Origin: Tenacibaculum caenipelagi
GTDB taxonomy: Bacteria > Bacteroidota > Bacteroidia > Flavobacteriales > Flavobacteriaceae
Direction: 5' to 3'
Assembly: GCF_004363005.1 (NCBI RefSeq)
Contig: NZ_SNYH01000003.1
Coordinates: 62,001 to 126,000 of the forward strand
Length of the DNA stretch: 64,000 bases
Shown: piece after piece, positions 52,795 to 61,081 of the stretch
Position numbering within the stretch: position 1 is the first letter of the stretch
Layout: the number at the start of each line of letters is the position of its first letter
Translations under genes and position numbers: made by a program
The notes under the pieces: model-generated
Database searches by the model: none
What the model was told of the DNA's origin: nothing
Seen by the model: the letters and a program-made list of their open reading frames with translations, nothing else

Positions 52795-53937
52795 GTGTTG
52801 AAAGAATATAATAGTACTACTGACATACTAATTATAGGTGGTGGCATTGCAGGTTGCATTGCCGCCATTTCTCTGGTTAAAGATTATAATGTTACATTAC
52901 TAGATAAACTAGTTGAACCTGTTGATAGAATTGGAGAATCGCTAGCACCTGCAGCACAACGAATTTTAAAAGAGCTAGATTTATTAGAAAATGAATCGGA
53001 TACTGTAAAACAAACCATATATCGTAACAATTTAGGAATGCAATCCTACTGGGGAAGTAATCAACTTCAAATTGTCGATCATATGAGAAACCCCGATGGC
53101 TTCTCTAAAAGTTTGAACAGGAAGAACTTTGAGGTTTACCTAAGACAAGTTGCTATTGAAAGAGATGTTGACTGTATTTGGGGAACACGACTTTCTAGTA
53201 GTTCTTATGAAGATAATTACTGGAAAGTAACTACAAAGTCCGATGATTTAAAAAACAGAACCACACATACTATTCAGGCAAAATTTGTAATTGATGCAAC
53301 TGGTAAACAGTCTCATTTTGCAAAAAGCTTAGGTATTAAACGTACACACTATGATAAGCTTATATCTTGTTGGATAAGCTTACCTAATACCCTAGAAAAT
53401 ACTATGAGCACCATTGTTTCTGATGAATTGGGTTGGTGGTATAGTACTGTGACACCTAACAACAAAAGAATTGTCGCTTTTCAAACAGATGCTGACTTAG
53501 TAGACAAAAATATATTTAAGCAACTAGATTCTTTTTTACAATTTAGCAAACAACATGAACTGATATCTCCTTTAATTGAAAGCAACAAAGCATACATCAA
53601 CTTTCACGGTACTGTTAGTGCAAATTCTACTCGTTTAGAACAGATAGCTGGTAACCAATGGATTGCTTTAGGTGATGCTGCAATTAGTTTTGATCCTCTT
53701 TCCTCACAAGGAATGTTCAATGCCATGGCAAATGCTATGCAAGTAAAAAAATTACTTCGTAATTTTAATTTTATCAAAGATTTAGATTCCAATAAAATGA
53801 AACAATTTAATACTGCATACAATCATCAAGTAAACCAAGTCTGGAATCACTATACACAACACAAAAACTTTTTTTACAAGTCAGAAACAAGGTGGAAAGA
53901 AGCTCCTTTTTGGAAAAGAAGACAAAACAATATTTAA
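52795..53937 (+). CDS. LodB-like FAD-dependent oxidoreductase for quinone cofactor formation
   Basis: 380 residues from GTG 52795; TTG at 52798 is possible. The FAD-binding loop is DILIIGGGIAGCIAAISL (GGGIAG at 15-20). The second FAD motif is GDAAISFDPLSSQG (293-306), as in tryptophan-halogenase/geranylgeranyl-reductase-like flavoproteins. LodB-type proteins are required for CTQ formation in LodA. The start is 7 bases after the oxidase stop, so the pair is co-transcribed. It lacks the Lys of the W-x-W-x-I-P halogenase motif, so a halogenase role is unlikely. Confidence 0.85.
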   Translation: MLKEYNSTTDILIIGGGIAGCIAAISLVKDYNVTLLDKLVEPVDRIGESLAPAAQRILKELDLLENESDTVKQTIYRNNLGMQSYWGSNQLQIVDHMRNPDGFSKSLNRKNFEVYLRQVAIERDVDCIWGTRLSSSSYEDNYWKVTTKSDDLKNRTTHTIQAKFVIDATGKQSHFAKSLGIKRTHYDKLISCWISLPNTLENTMSTIVSDELGWWYSTVTPNNKRIVAFQTDADLVDKNIFKQLDSFLQFSKQHELISPLIESNKAYINFHGTVSANSTRLEQIAGNQWIALGDAAISFDPLSSQGMFNAMANAMQVKKLLRNFNFIKDLDSNKMKQFNTAYNHQVNQVWNHYTQHKNFFYKSETRWKEAPFWKRRQNNI

Positions 53938-53972
53938 CACCTTAAAACAGTTTTTAAAACAAAGAAATCGCT

Positions 53973-53980
53973 TAATTTTG
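53973..53980 (+). promoter_or_regulatory. -7 element for guaD
   Basis: TAATTTTG, an exact TAnnTTTG, 28 bases before the ATG of the deaminase gene. No TTG in the right place. Confidence 0.5.
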
Positions 53981-54008
53981 CCTTTCCGTTTTATTTAAAA
54001 ATACAAAG

Positions 54009-54482
54009 ATGAATACACACGAAGAATATATGAGTGAAGCTGTAAAAGCAGCTTTAAAAGGAATGCAGAACAACGAAGGTGGTCCGTTTGGATGTATTGT
54101 TGTAAAAGATGGAGAAATTATAGGACGTGGTAACAACAAGGTTACCTCTACCAACGACCCAACTGCACATGCCGAGGTAACTGCTATTAGAGATGCCTGT
54201 AAAAAAATAGGTTCTTTTCAGTTAGATGGATGTGTGGTTTATACATCTTGTGAGCCTTGTCCTATGTGTTTAGGAGCTATTTATTGGGCTCGTCCTGACA
54301 AAGTATACTACGGAAGTAATCAACAAGATGCGGCAAATATTGGTTTTGACGACGAATTCATTTACAAAGAAATTCCGTTACCATACGAAAAACGTAGCAT
54401 TCCTTTTGAGCAAATAGGACGTGACATTGCTTTAGAACCTTTTCAAAAATGGTCTGAAAAGGAAGATAAAATAGAGTACTAA
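54009..54482 (+). CDS. guaD: guanine deaminase (cytidine-deaminase fold)
   Basis: 157 residues. Zinc motifs are THAEVTAI-type (PTAHAEVTAIRDA, His and catalytic Glu) and TSCEPCPMCLGAI (two Cys ligands). The C-terminal AANIGFDDEFIYKEI with its domain-swapped tail is characteristic of the Bacillus-type guanine deaminase rather than TadA. It converts guanine to xanthine and ammonia in purine salvage. It is separated from lodB by a promoter-like element and is probably independent of it. Confidence 0.9.
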   Translation: MNTHEEYMSEAVKAALKGMQNNEGGPFGCIVVKDGEIIGRGNNKVTSTNDPTAHAEVTAIRDACKKIGSFQLDGCVVYTSCEPCPMCLGAIYWARPDKVYYGSNQQDAANIGFDDEFIYKEIPLPYEKRSIPFEQIGRDIALEPFQKWSEKEDKIEY

Positions 54483-54485
54483 AAC

Positions 54486-54516
54486 AAAAATCCCTTATTA
54501 ATTAATAAGGGATTTT
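54486..54516. terminator. bidirectional terminator between guaD and the cytochrome gene
   Basis: AAAAATCCCTTATTAA is followed by its reverse complement to 54516, a near-perfect palindrome with T runs on both strands. Confidence 0.88.
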
Positions 54517-54542
54517 TTTATTTTTATCAATAAACAATATGT

Positions 54543-55982
54543 TTATTGTAAACTTTTCTTCATAAACTGCTCTACTTCTTGTTTTGCTTTCAGCAATTCA
54601 ATTTCGTTTTTCGCTCTTCCTTCAGATGTATTCATAAACGCATCGAAAATATGACTTATATAAATAGGAGATTTATCTCCACTATAACTAATTGCATTGT
54701 GGCAACTAAAACAATTGGCTAAATTGTTTACGTTTATTTCTGATATATCACTCTGAAACGTCTGGGTAAAAGTTTCCATAGTTACATTGGCATTATTTAA
54801 AGATCCTCTTGCCACAGAACCTGGAGTAGCCTTATCTATACTTCCTCCTTCATCTACAAGTAACGTTGCTTGCTCTTCTGGTGTTAAACCATCTGTATCA
54901 ATCCAAAGAGAGCCGTTATAAAAGTAATGTTTAAAAACATCTTTTAAATTCTCTTTTACACAAGCATTAATGTCTCTCACATTATCATAATTAAGTGGTT
55001 CTTGCTGGCAGGTAGTCATAAACCCTCCAACACTGTCTCTAGGTACTCCGTATTGAAATAAATCAAAAGCTTTATTTGGCAGTTTAGCACTGTTAGTACT
55101 TGTATTCCAAACAATCCCATCAATTCCCGTAGTATTTCCTTCAGCAAATACTAATTTATTCGTATCAGATGAAGCTTCGTTCTTTTTCCAATCGTAGTTC
55201 GGTGCTAGATCTTCATGTTCAAATGTAGCCCAAATAAATTCTGGATGATTTTCAACAACACCTACAACATGCATTCCTAACAAAGCAACTTCTGTATTCG
55301 TATAGTTTTCTCCATCTCTACTCACAGCAGCTGTAGTGGTAAAGTAATTTGCAACCTTATCACTTGCTATAGCACTTGTAGCTACCCAAGAGACTTTTAA
55401 TTCTAACGAGCCTACTGGGAAAGACGATAAATTATTCTTGTCTAATGTTCCTGCTAAAATTGAATCTTTAAATTTATCGGCCGCTTTTTTCATAATATCA
55501 CTCGTGTGTATCGAATAAAACACCGTTTCAGACGTATTTGAGGTGTTATACGCTGGATTTGTTGTTAATATCGCCGAATCACGTCCTGCCTGTGCAGTAT
55601 CTATTAATACTACTGCTGCTCCTTCTTGTTGTTTAACCAACTCCATCTCTGAAGTAACCTGATGAATTGACCTGTTACTTAAAAACAATGGTAACTTGGT
55701 TTCTGAAATAGGTTTGGTTACCCATAAAAATTTTTGCCATGACCATTGATGAAAAATAGCATTAGTTGTACTCGACGCATCAAATGGGCTTCCTTTTCCT
55801 TCTTTAGGAGGTGGTGTTTGACTGTGCGGAAACCAAGAACTAGAACATAAGGTATCGCTAACAGCGATATTATATTCAGCTGTTTTTTCTTTTTCTTCAT
55901 TTGATTTTTCTTTGTTCTTACAAGAGTAAAAAACACTTATACTAAACATTAGTAGTACGAGGGACTTAAGTGTTCGTTTCAT
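54543..55982 (-). CDS. c-type cytochrome lipoprotein with single C-terminal haem motif
   Basis: 479 residues. The signal ends SISVFYSC, giving lipidation at Cys21. The large middle part is Trp- and Asn-rich, with HQWSWQKFLWVTKP, VALLGMHVVGVVENHPEFIW and WATFEHEDLAPN, a conserved-looking but unnamed domain that I have no family for. One haem c site, CFSCH (424-428), lies near the end. It is thus a periplasmic or outer-membrane electron carrier. It is convergent with the LodA/LodB/guaD genes. A link to the quinoprotein is possible but only by position. Confidence 0.75.
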   Translation of the reverse strand: MKRTLKSLVLLMFSISVFYSCKNKEKSNEEKEKTAEYNIAVSDTLCSSSWFPHSQTPPPKEGKGSPFDASSTTNAIFHQWSWQKFLWVTKPISETKLPLFLSNRSIHQVTSEMELVKQQEGAAVVLIDTAQAGRDSAILTTNPAYNTSNTSETVFYSIHTSDIMKKAADKFKDSILAGTLDKNNLSSFPVGSLELKVSWVATSAIASDKVANYFTTTAAVSRDGENYTNTEVALLGMHVVGVVENHPEFIWATFEHEDLAPNYDWKKNEASSDTNKLVFAEGNTTGIDGIVWNTSTNSAKLPNKAFDLFQYGVPRDSVGGFMTTCQQEPLNYDNVRDINACVKENLKDVFKHYFYNGSLWIDTDGLTPEEQATLLVDEGGSIDKATPGSVARGSLNNANVTMETFTQTFQSDISEINVNNLANCFSCHNAISYSGDKSPIYISHIFDAFMNTSEGRAKNEIELLKAKQEVEQFMKKSLQ

Positions 55983-56383
55983 TATTTAAAGTTTTTAAGT
56001 TGATACTACCAATTTATTGTTTTTTTTTATACAAACCTCAAAAAAGTTACAAGTGTCTATTTATTGAGCATAAAAATTAAAATATCAGGTTTGAAAGATT
56101 GATGCTATTTTAGTTAGGACTTGGTGTAACTTTATAAAAAAAAGTCTTATGTAATGGTGAAAAAATTGTCTCAGATTAAGAAAAGTAAAAATATTTAAGC
56201 TTTTAAACAGGTTGCTAAAAAGCAGCCATTACACCAAACAAAACACTAATAAACAATATATTACCAAAACAAAAACATTGTACCTTGTTTATATTTTTTG
56301 TACCTTGTTATGTTGAAACCTCTTAAATTAATTTAGGGGAAGCCGAAAACCAACTAGAGTAGGCATTAATTAATTTTCTTACC
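55983..56383. other. 401-base gap without genes; contains tandem direct repeats
   Basis: No coding frame is supported. It is the shared leader region of the divergent cytochrome and DUF4440-like genes. GGTGTAA near 56121 and TTACACC near 56230 form a loose inverted pair. The clear feature is a 12-base direct repeat at 56279-56310. Confidence 0.5.
56279..56310 (+). promoter_or_regulatory. two 12-base direct repeats, period 20
   Basis: TTGTACCTTGTT occurs at 56279-56290 and again at 56299-56310. A period of 20 bases, two helical turns, suggests side-by-side binding of a dimeric regulator upstream of the DUF4440-like gene. No standard promoter was found there, so an activator-dependent promoter is plausible. 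Confidence 0.6.
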
Positions 56384-56887
56384 ATGAAAAAGCTAGCTAA
56401 CTTTTCAACAAAACTTACTTTAACTTTATTCCTTATTCTTTTTATTACAAGCTGTAATAATAAACCAACAAAAGACACAGAAAGTACAAATAACGAACCT
56501 GTCTTTGATTTGAATACAGCCAAAACAGAAATAGAAGCTGCAAACAAAGCTTATTCCGATTTTTTTGCCGCTAAAGATTCTGTAGGACTAGCCAACTTGT
56601 ATTCAGAAGAAGGTAAATTTATGATGAATGGTAGCCCATCTATAGTTGGACGACCAAGCATACAATCAATATTTTATGGATTCATAAATTCAGATCTTAC
56701 TAGTCTTGACCTTAAAACTATTGATGTTTGGGGAACCCAAAACCTAGTTACTGAAGAAGGTGCATACACCCTATATTCAGGTGATAAAAAGGTTGATGAA
56801 GGAAAATATCTTGTACTATGGACAAAAGAAAATGGTAAGTGGCTATTACATAGAGATATATTCAATTCAGATATGCCTACTGAATAA
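56384..56887 (+). CDS. DUF4440/SnoaL-like lipoprotein
   Basis: 167 residues. The signal peptide ends LFITSC, with Cys24 the likely lipidation site, and a Lys/Thr/Asn linker follows. The NTF2-like domain (about 48-160) begins IEAANKAYSDFFAAKDSVGL and includes LYSEEGKFMMNGSPSIVGR and ENGKWLLHRDIFNSD, as in DUF4440/SnoaL families. Cone-fold proteins of this kind bind small ligands; the role is unknown. It is preceded by the direct repeats at 56279. Confidence 0.82.
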   Translation: MKKLANFSTKLTLTLFLILFITSCNNKPTKDTESTNNEPVFDLNTAKTEIEAANKAYSDFFAAKDSVGLANLYSEEGKFMMNGSPSIVGRPSIQSIFYGFINSDLTSLDLKTIDVWGTQNLVTEEGAYTLYSGDKKVDEGKYLVLWTKENGKWLLHRDIFNSDMPTE

Positions 56888-57010
56888 CCAAACATCTGTA
56901 AAAAGATTTTTAAATTTATATACAACGCACTACTACCACTAAAATAAAGGTAGTGGTCGTTGTTTTTTAGTTATAAACTACAAAGCTTACTCTTTACTTT
57001 AATTGTGCTA

Positions 57011-57220
57011 TTAAGAATTGAGTACTTTTTTTGCTTCTTCATATTCTTCTTTAGTTATTTCACCTTTCGCAAATCGTCTTTTAAGAATATCTAATGGAGA
57101 TTCTTTTTTGGTAACTTGAAAAAATGAACTATAAAACAGAAAAAAAAGCACTCCAACAACTATCCAAATAACCCACCATACAAAGTGCATGCCCCAAAAA
57201 TGACCATCATGATAATGCAT
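57011..57220 (-). CDS. small membrane protein with SHOCT domain
   Basis: 69 residues: a His-rich start (MHYHDGHFWGMHF), one membrane helix (VWWVIWIVVGVLFFLFYSSFF), then the short C-terminal SHOCT module LDILKRRFAKGEITKEEYEEAKKVL. The domain is common in oligomerising membrane proteins. The His-rich N-terminus could bind metal (inference). A tiny membrane peptide gene may lie upstream on the same strand. Confidence 0.88.
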   Translation of the reverse strand: MHYHDGHFWGMHFVWWVIWIVVGVLFFLFYSSFFQVTKKESPLDILKRRFAKGEITKEEYEEAKKVLNS

Positions 57221-57266
57221 ATGCTTGAATTTTATACAGGAAAGTAACTTACGTCCTGTAGATTAT

Positions 57267-57338
57267 TTACTTATCTCTTTTTGCATACCAGAGTACTAAA
57301 AGAATTATCAAAAATGAAATAATCCATAAAGACATCAT
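57267..57338 (-). CDS. possible 23-residue membrane peptide
   Basis: ATG at 57338 (or 57335) opens MMSLWIISFLIILLVLWYAK followed by RDK and a stop. It is a single membrane helix with a positive C-terminal end, 46 bases upstream of the SHOCT gene on the same strand. Such short hydrophobic genes occur beside oxidase or transport genes, but its size makes chance possible. Confidence 0.35.
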   Translation of the reverse strand: MMSLWIISFLIILLVLWYAKRDK

Positions 57339-57532
57339 AACTTTTAGCTTTTAGTATTTCTTTGTTTTTTTATAGTAATCATAACTCTTCTCAATCATTA
57401 TCGTATTACACAGTTGATTTTCAACATCTAAACTTTCACTAAGATACAAATTTATACCTTTTGTTTTCGAGTTTAATTTTCAATAACTTCGTTTTTTGAA
57501 CATACAACTATTAATCTCAATTTAAAAAAGCT

Positions 57533-58189
57533 ATGCAATTAACACAAGAAGAAATTAAAGAGTTAGAGAACCAATTAAGTTGTCCTGATGGTAAATTAGG
57601 CGTTGAAGTTGGAAAAAACATGAACGAGACTAATATTGGGATGACCTTAAGTACCATTGATTTTTTGGAGTTAGAAGACGCTAATTCGGTGTTAGAGCTT
57701 GGTCATGGTAATTGTGGACATTTACAGCACTTATTAACTATAGCAAACAATATTGATTATTTTGGATTGGAAGTTTCTAAAACAATGTATGAAGAGGCTC
57801 AAAAAAACAATACAACTAAACAAGCTAAGTTTTCTTTGTACGACGGAGAAACTATTCCGTTTAAAGACAATTCTTTTAACCGTGTTATGAGTGTAAATAC
57901 AATTTATTTTTGGTCAAATCCTCAAAAGCTGATAACTGAAATTGAACGAGTTTTAAAACCTAATGGTATATGCATTTTAACCTATGCCAATAAAGAGTTT
58001 ATGAAAAATTTACCTTTTGTAGGTGATAAGTTTCAGCTTTTTGGCACAAAAGAAATGGAGGCGCTTATTAGTACTTCTAACTTAAAAGTTGACGAGTTTA
58101 TACATAAAACTGAACAAGTTACAAGTAAAGCGGGTGATTCTGTTGAACGAACATATACCCTAGCGAAAATAAAGTTACATCAACAATAA
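57533..58189 (+). CDS. class I SAM-dependent methyltransferase
   Basis: 218 residues with the Rossmann methyltransferase motifs: ANSVLELGHGNCGHLQHLL (motif I, E-x-G-x-G), YFGLEVSKTM (motif II), DGETIPFKDNSFNRVMSVNT (motif IV) and EIERVLKPNGICILTYANKE (motif VI). This is the Methyltransf_11 / UbiE-like branch. The substrate is unknown. A strong hairpin separates it from the convergent lectin-glycosidase gene. Confidence 0.9.
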   Translation: MQLTQEEIKELENQLSCPDGKLGVEVGKNMNETNIGMTLSTIDFLELEDANSVLELGHGNCGHLQHLLTIANNIDYFGLEVSKTMYEEAQKNNTTKQAKFSLYDGETIPFKDNSFNRVMSVNTIYFWSNPQKLITEIERVLKPNGICILTYANKEFMKNLPFVGDKFQLFGTKEMEALISTSNLKVDEFIHKTEQVTSKAGDSVERTYTLAKIKLHQQ

Positions 58190-58191
58190 AA

Positions 58192-58233
58192 AACATAGGC
58201 GATGTGTCGTTTTAAAGACACATAACCTATGTT
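58192..58233. terminator. long hairpin between convergent genes
   Basis: AACATAGG-cg-ATGTGTC (58192-58208) pairs with GACACAT-aa-CCTATGTT (58217-58233), a 15-bp stem with one symmetric two-base mismatch and an 8-base loop. The T run is weak on both sides. Confidence 0.65.
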
Positions 58234-58279
58234 ATTTCAAGAGTATCTTATATACTCTTTTCTTTTATACTTCTAAAAC

Positions 58280-59686
58280 TTAAAGAGAAAGTGTTTTTTC
58301 TTGCGATTTCTGAGTTACAAAAGGCTCCGCAAAGACAGCATTTAAACTAGCAATGATTTCTGTATGGCTACCACCTGCCAACGGAACTCTTACGGTAGCC
58401 CCTTTAAATGCTACTAAACTTTGTCCTGCCTCAGCAGATTGTTTAAAAGGTGTTTGCATAATTGAACCGTTCATAGTTCCGAAAGGACCATAAGAAGCTC
58501 CGCTTTTACCTGTTAAAGTTATCTGTAATACACATTGCCAACCATATCACATACCTGTATAACCAGAAACAGCTACGATTGGGTCATTTAGAGGAATATC
58601 TATCGTTTGAGCTACTCCACTATTTCCACCATGTTGTAACAAAGTAAACACGCCTCTATTGTTACCTTGAGTACCCGTATTATAAGCTCCTGTTCCAGTA
58701 TTTACGGTCTGAATAGCATCAAGAACATCGCCCGAACGAATCGTCATTTGAGTTATATTTGGATTACCCGCCGCTCCAACTATCGAAGTATCGTCGAATA
58801 TATTACTTGTTAATGGATTGAATAGTTGATTAAGAATCATAAATTGAGCTTGCTCAAACTGAAAGTTTCCAGAATTCAAACGCCACATAAAAATATTTTG
58901 ATATTCATAAGAGGTTCCATTACTAGTAAATCCATTAGAAACCTTGCTCCAAACTTGTTGAGCGCTAGTGTTAGGTGCTGCGTTTCCTGGTTCAAATTGC
59001 GCTCCATAACCAATTTTTTCTGGTGATATTCCTGCATTTATAAAGCTAGATAACGGTGTACCATCATAAAACTGCGGTGATACAAAATCGAATGCGCTAT
59101 TCACGGTCGGATAATCAATCGAACTCGTTGGCCATGCAGGAGTGAACGACAAGTAATATTTTACTTGCTGCTGATCAAACACAGAGCGAATCGTAGAAAA
59201 CAAGACTTTAAATTGAGATTGAGTCATACGTGTAGACACATTACCTTCCCAGTCGACATCCAATCCGTTCATTCCATTATCTTTTAGATAAACAACCAGA
59301 TTATTTGCAAAATTAGTAGCCTCTTCTTGTTCGTTTCCGCCTGGTGAAAAAATTGATGCTAGCGTGTTTTCTCCCGAATAAACCATGGTTGCTAAAAACT
59401 TAATATTCGGATTCACTTGACGTGCATCTCTAAGTACAAAATTTAAATAATCTTGATTTGTAAGCCCACCCGGATGGGATGAATCACCAATTTTAATGGT
59501 AGAACCTTTGGTAGCTGGAACTACCTCAAAAAAAGCAATTCCAAGAGATGTTACACTGTTATATACTTTATATTTAATAAGTGATTGAAAACAGCTATCA
59601 GGACTATTGTAGTTCGTCTTTGGTGGTTCATCTTCATTTAAAAAGATCCAAGCGTTAATGCCGTAGGGAAATTGAGAATTTTTCAT
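58280..59686 (-). pseudogene. GH18 glycosidase + jacalin-like lectin gene interrupted by an in-frame TGA
   Basis: ATG at 59686 begins 379 codons ending in TGA at 58549-58547; the same frame then stays open for 88 more codons to TAA at 58280. Residues 5-290 are a GH18 barrel (chitinase/ENGase type) with NGLDVDWEG, where the first Asp of D-x-x-D-x-D-x-E is Asn. Residues 305-379 plus the downstream part form one jacalin-like lectin domain: GDVLDAIQTVNTG, DPIVAVSGYTGM, [TGA], YGWQCVLQITLTGKSGASYG. The stop falls inside the lectin fold, so the visible 379-residue product would be truncated. No signal peptide is present. Confidence 0.8.
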
Positions 59687-59951
59687 AATATATTGTATTT
59701 AATTATTTGCTATTATAAAGTTGAGAAATTAATAGACCCAACCTTTAAAAAACACCACAAACACCTGATAATCAATCACAAAAACACAAATCCTATCCAT
59801 AAAAGAAAAAGGACTACACATAACTAACTGTTGTACAACTCTATAAAAAATATAAAATCTTTCTTTTTATAGCTTTTGGTTTTTACAGTGTTAACTTATA
59901 TTTCGGTTTCACAAGTTTTAAAGTTCTTGTATTTATTTTTTTATATTTGAG

Positions 59952-60039
59952 AGAATAAAAATTGCTAAGACTTCCGATTATCTTACCGTAAAGGGTGTAT
60001 AACAGTAATTTTATTCTGTATATAGACTAGTTAGTGGCA
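59952..60039. repeat. inverted repeat, attC-like, upstream of a caspase-like gene
   Basis: AGAATAAAA (59952-59960) pairs with TTTTATTCT (60009-60017). The element ends GTTAGTGGCA (60030-60039), whose exact reverse complement TGCCACTAAC lies at 60846-60855 just after the next gene. It shares core and end with the repeat at 12662-12753. The remaining gap 59687-59951 is AT-rich and holds no gene. Confidence 0.72.
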
Positions 60040-60049
60040 ATTTGAAAAA

Positions 60050-60841
60050 ATGAATAGTAAAGATTTAACAAGTTTCGGATTAATCATAATTGAATCGCTT
60101 GATGACAATGATAATACTGGATATGATTTATTTTCATCTGTAATGAAGAAAAAAGTGTTTCAAGAACCAGAAATTAATGCAGAATTTTACGATATAAATA
60201 ATCGAATTGAGTTGTTTGAATTACTAACTGAATTAGTAAAAAGAGCAACTGAAAACAATGAATACTTTCTATTGCACTTTGAAATTCATGGATATGAAGG
60301 TGGTATTGAATTAAAGGATGGCGAGCAAATTAATTGGTCATATTTACTTCCATATTTTCGTGAAATAAATGTTCATTACAAAAATTCACTAACTATATAT
60401 TTAGCAGTTTGCTATGGTGCTTCTTTAGTAGAAAATATCAGACCAAACGAAAGAGCACCTTTTAGAGTTTTAATTTCTTCTGAAAAAGAAATTTGGCACA
60501 AACATTTTGTAAAAGGATTTGTGGCATTTTATGAACATTTCTTCTTTTCTTTCGACACAAAAGAATCATTGGAAAAATATAATTCTGTTATTGAAAGTGA
60601 TGATGATAAATTAGTAATGCTTTATAGTGAGTTCTTTTTTGACCAAGTTGTGGATTTAGAAAGAAAGACAATTAACAAGGAGTCTTTAATTAAAACATAT
60701 AAAAATTCAATGATTAAGAGAGGTGCATCCGAAAGTGAAATGAATAAGTTATCTGAAGAAAAAATAATGAATGAGTTGAAATCAATATTTAAGAAAATGA
60801 ATTTTAGCAGGGATTACTTTATGATGAAAGATATCTCATAA
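60050..60841 (+). CDS. caspase-like (peptidase C14-type) protein
   Basis: 263 residues, cytoplasmic. The putative catalytic dyad is His80 in LLHFEIHGYEGGIEL (75-89) and Cys121 in LTIYLAVCYGASL. Each follows a hydrophobic beta strand, as in the caspase/metacaspase fold, and INWSYLLPYF between them fits the usual helix. The C-terminal 110 residues are helical and charged (KSIFKKMNFSRDYFMMKD). There is no fused effector or sensor domain. It is the only gene of a unit with perfect 10-base complementary ends. Substrate and trigger unknown. Confidence 0.65.
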   Translation: MNSKDLTSFGLIIIESLDDNDNTGYDLFSSVMKKKVFQEPEINAEFYDINNRIELFELLTELVKRATENNEYFLLHFEIHGYEGGIELKDGEQINWSYLLPYFREINVHYKNSLTIYLAVCYGASLVENIRPNERAPFRVLISSEKEIWHKHFVKGFVAFYEHFFFSFDTKESLEKYNSVIESDDDKLVMLYSEFFFDQVVDLERKTINKESLIKTYKNSMIKRGASESEMNKLSEEKIMNELKSIFKKMNFSRDYFMMKDIS

Positions 60842-60845
60842 AAGC

Positions 60846-61039
60846 TGCCACTAACAATATATACAAAACATAGCTATTAAAATCTTTACCAAAGGTTTGT
60901 GTCTATTTGCGAAGACCTCCAAATTTTTAAATTTGGCTTATAGAAAAAAAGATAATACGAAAAATTTAAAAATTCGGCTCGTGTTTAATCCGAAACGATA
61001 GCGTTTTTTTAAACGTTACGTTTCATATACGGAGGCGTT
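60846..61039. repeat. long intergenic hairpin region, attC-like
   Basis: It begins TGCCACTAACAATATATAC and ends CATATACGGAGGCGTT, so AAC and GTT with the ATATA arms are complementary at the edges. Within it are CCAAATTT-tt-AAATTTGG (60919-60936), a perfect palindrome, and smaller stems around AAACGATAGCGTTT. It closes the cassette-like unit of the caspase-like gene. Confidence 0.6.
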
Positions 61040-61081
61040 ATAGTTAAGTTGTGAAACCATTTAACCACAGAAAATATACAT

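Noticed and set aside
52795..53937. Tryptophan halogenase
   Set aside because: The FAD motifs fit, but the halogenase W-x-W-x-I-P signature and catalytic Lys are not present, and the adjacent LodA-like gene points to a LodB role.
58547..58549. Recoding of TGA as an amino acid in the GH18-lectin gene
   Set aside because: TGA is used as a normal stop elsewhere, for example by fecR at 27142-27144, and no selenoprotein-type signal or family precedent is present.
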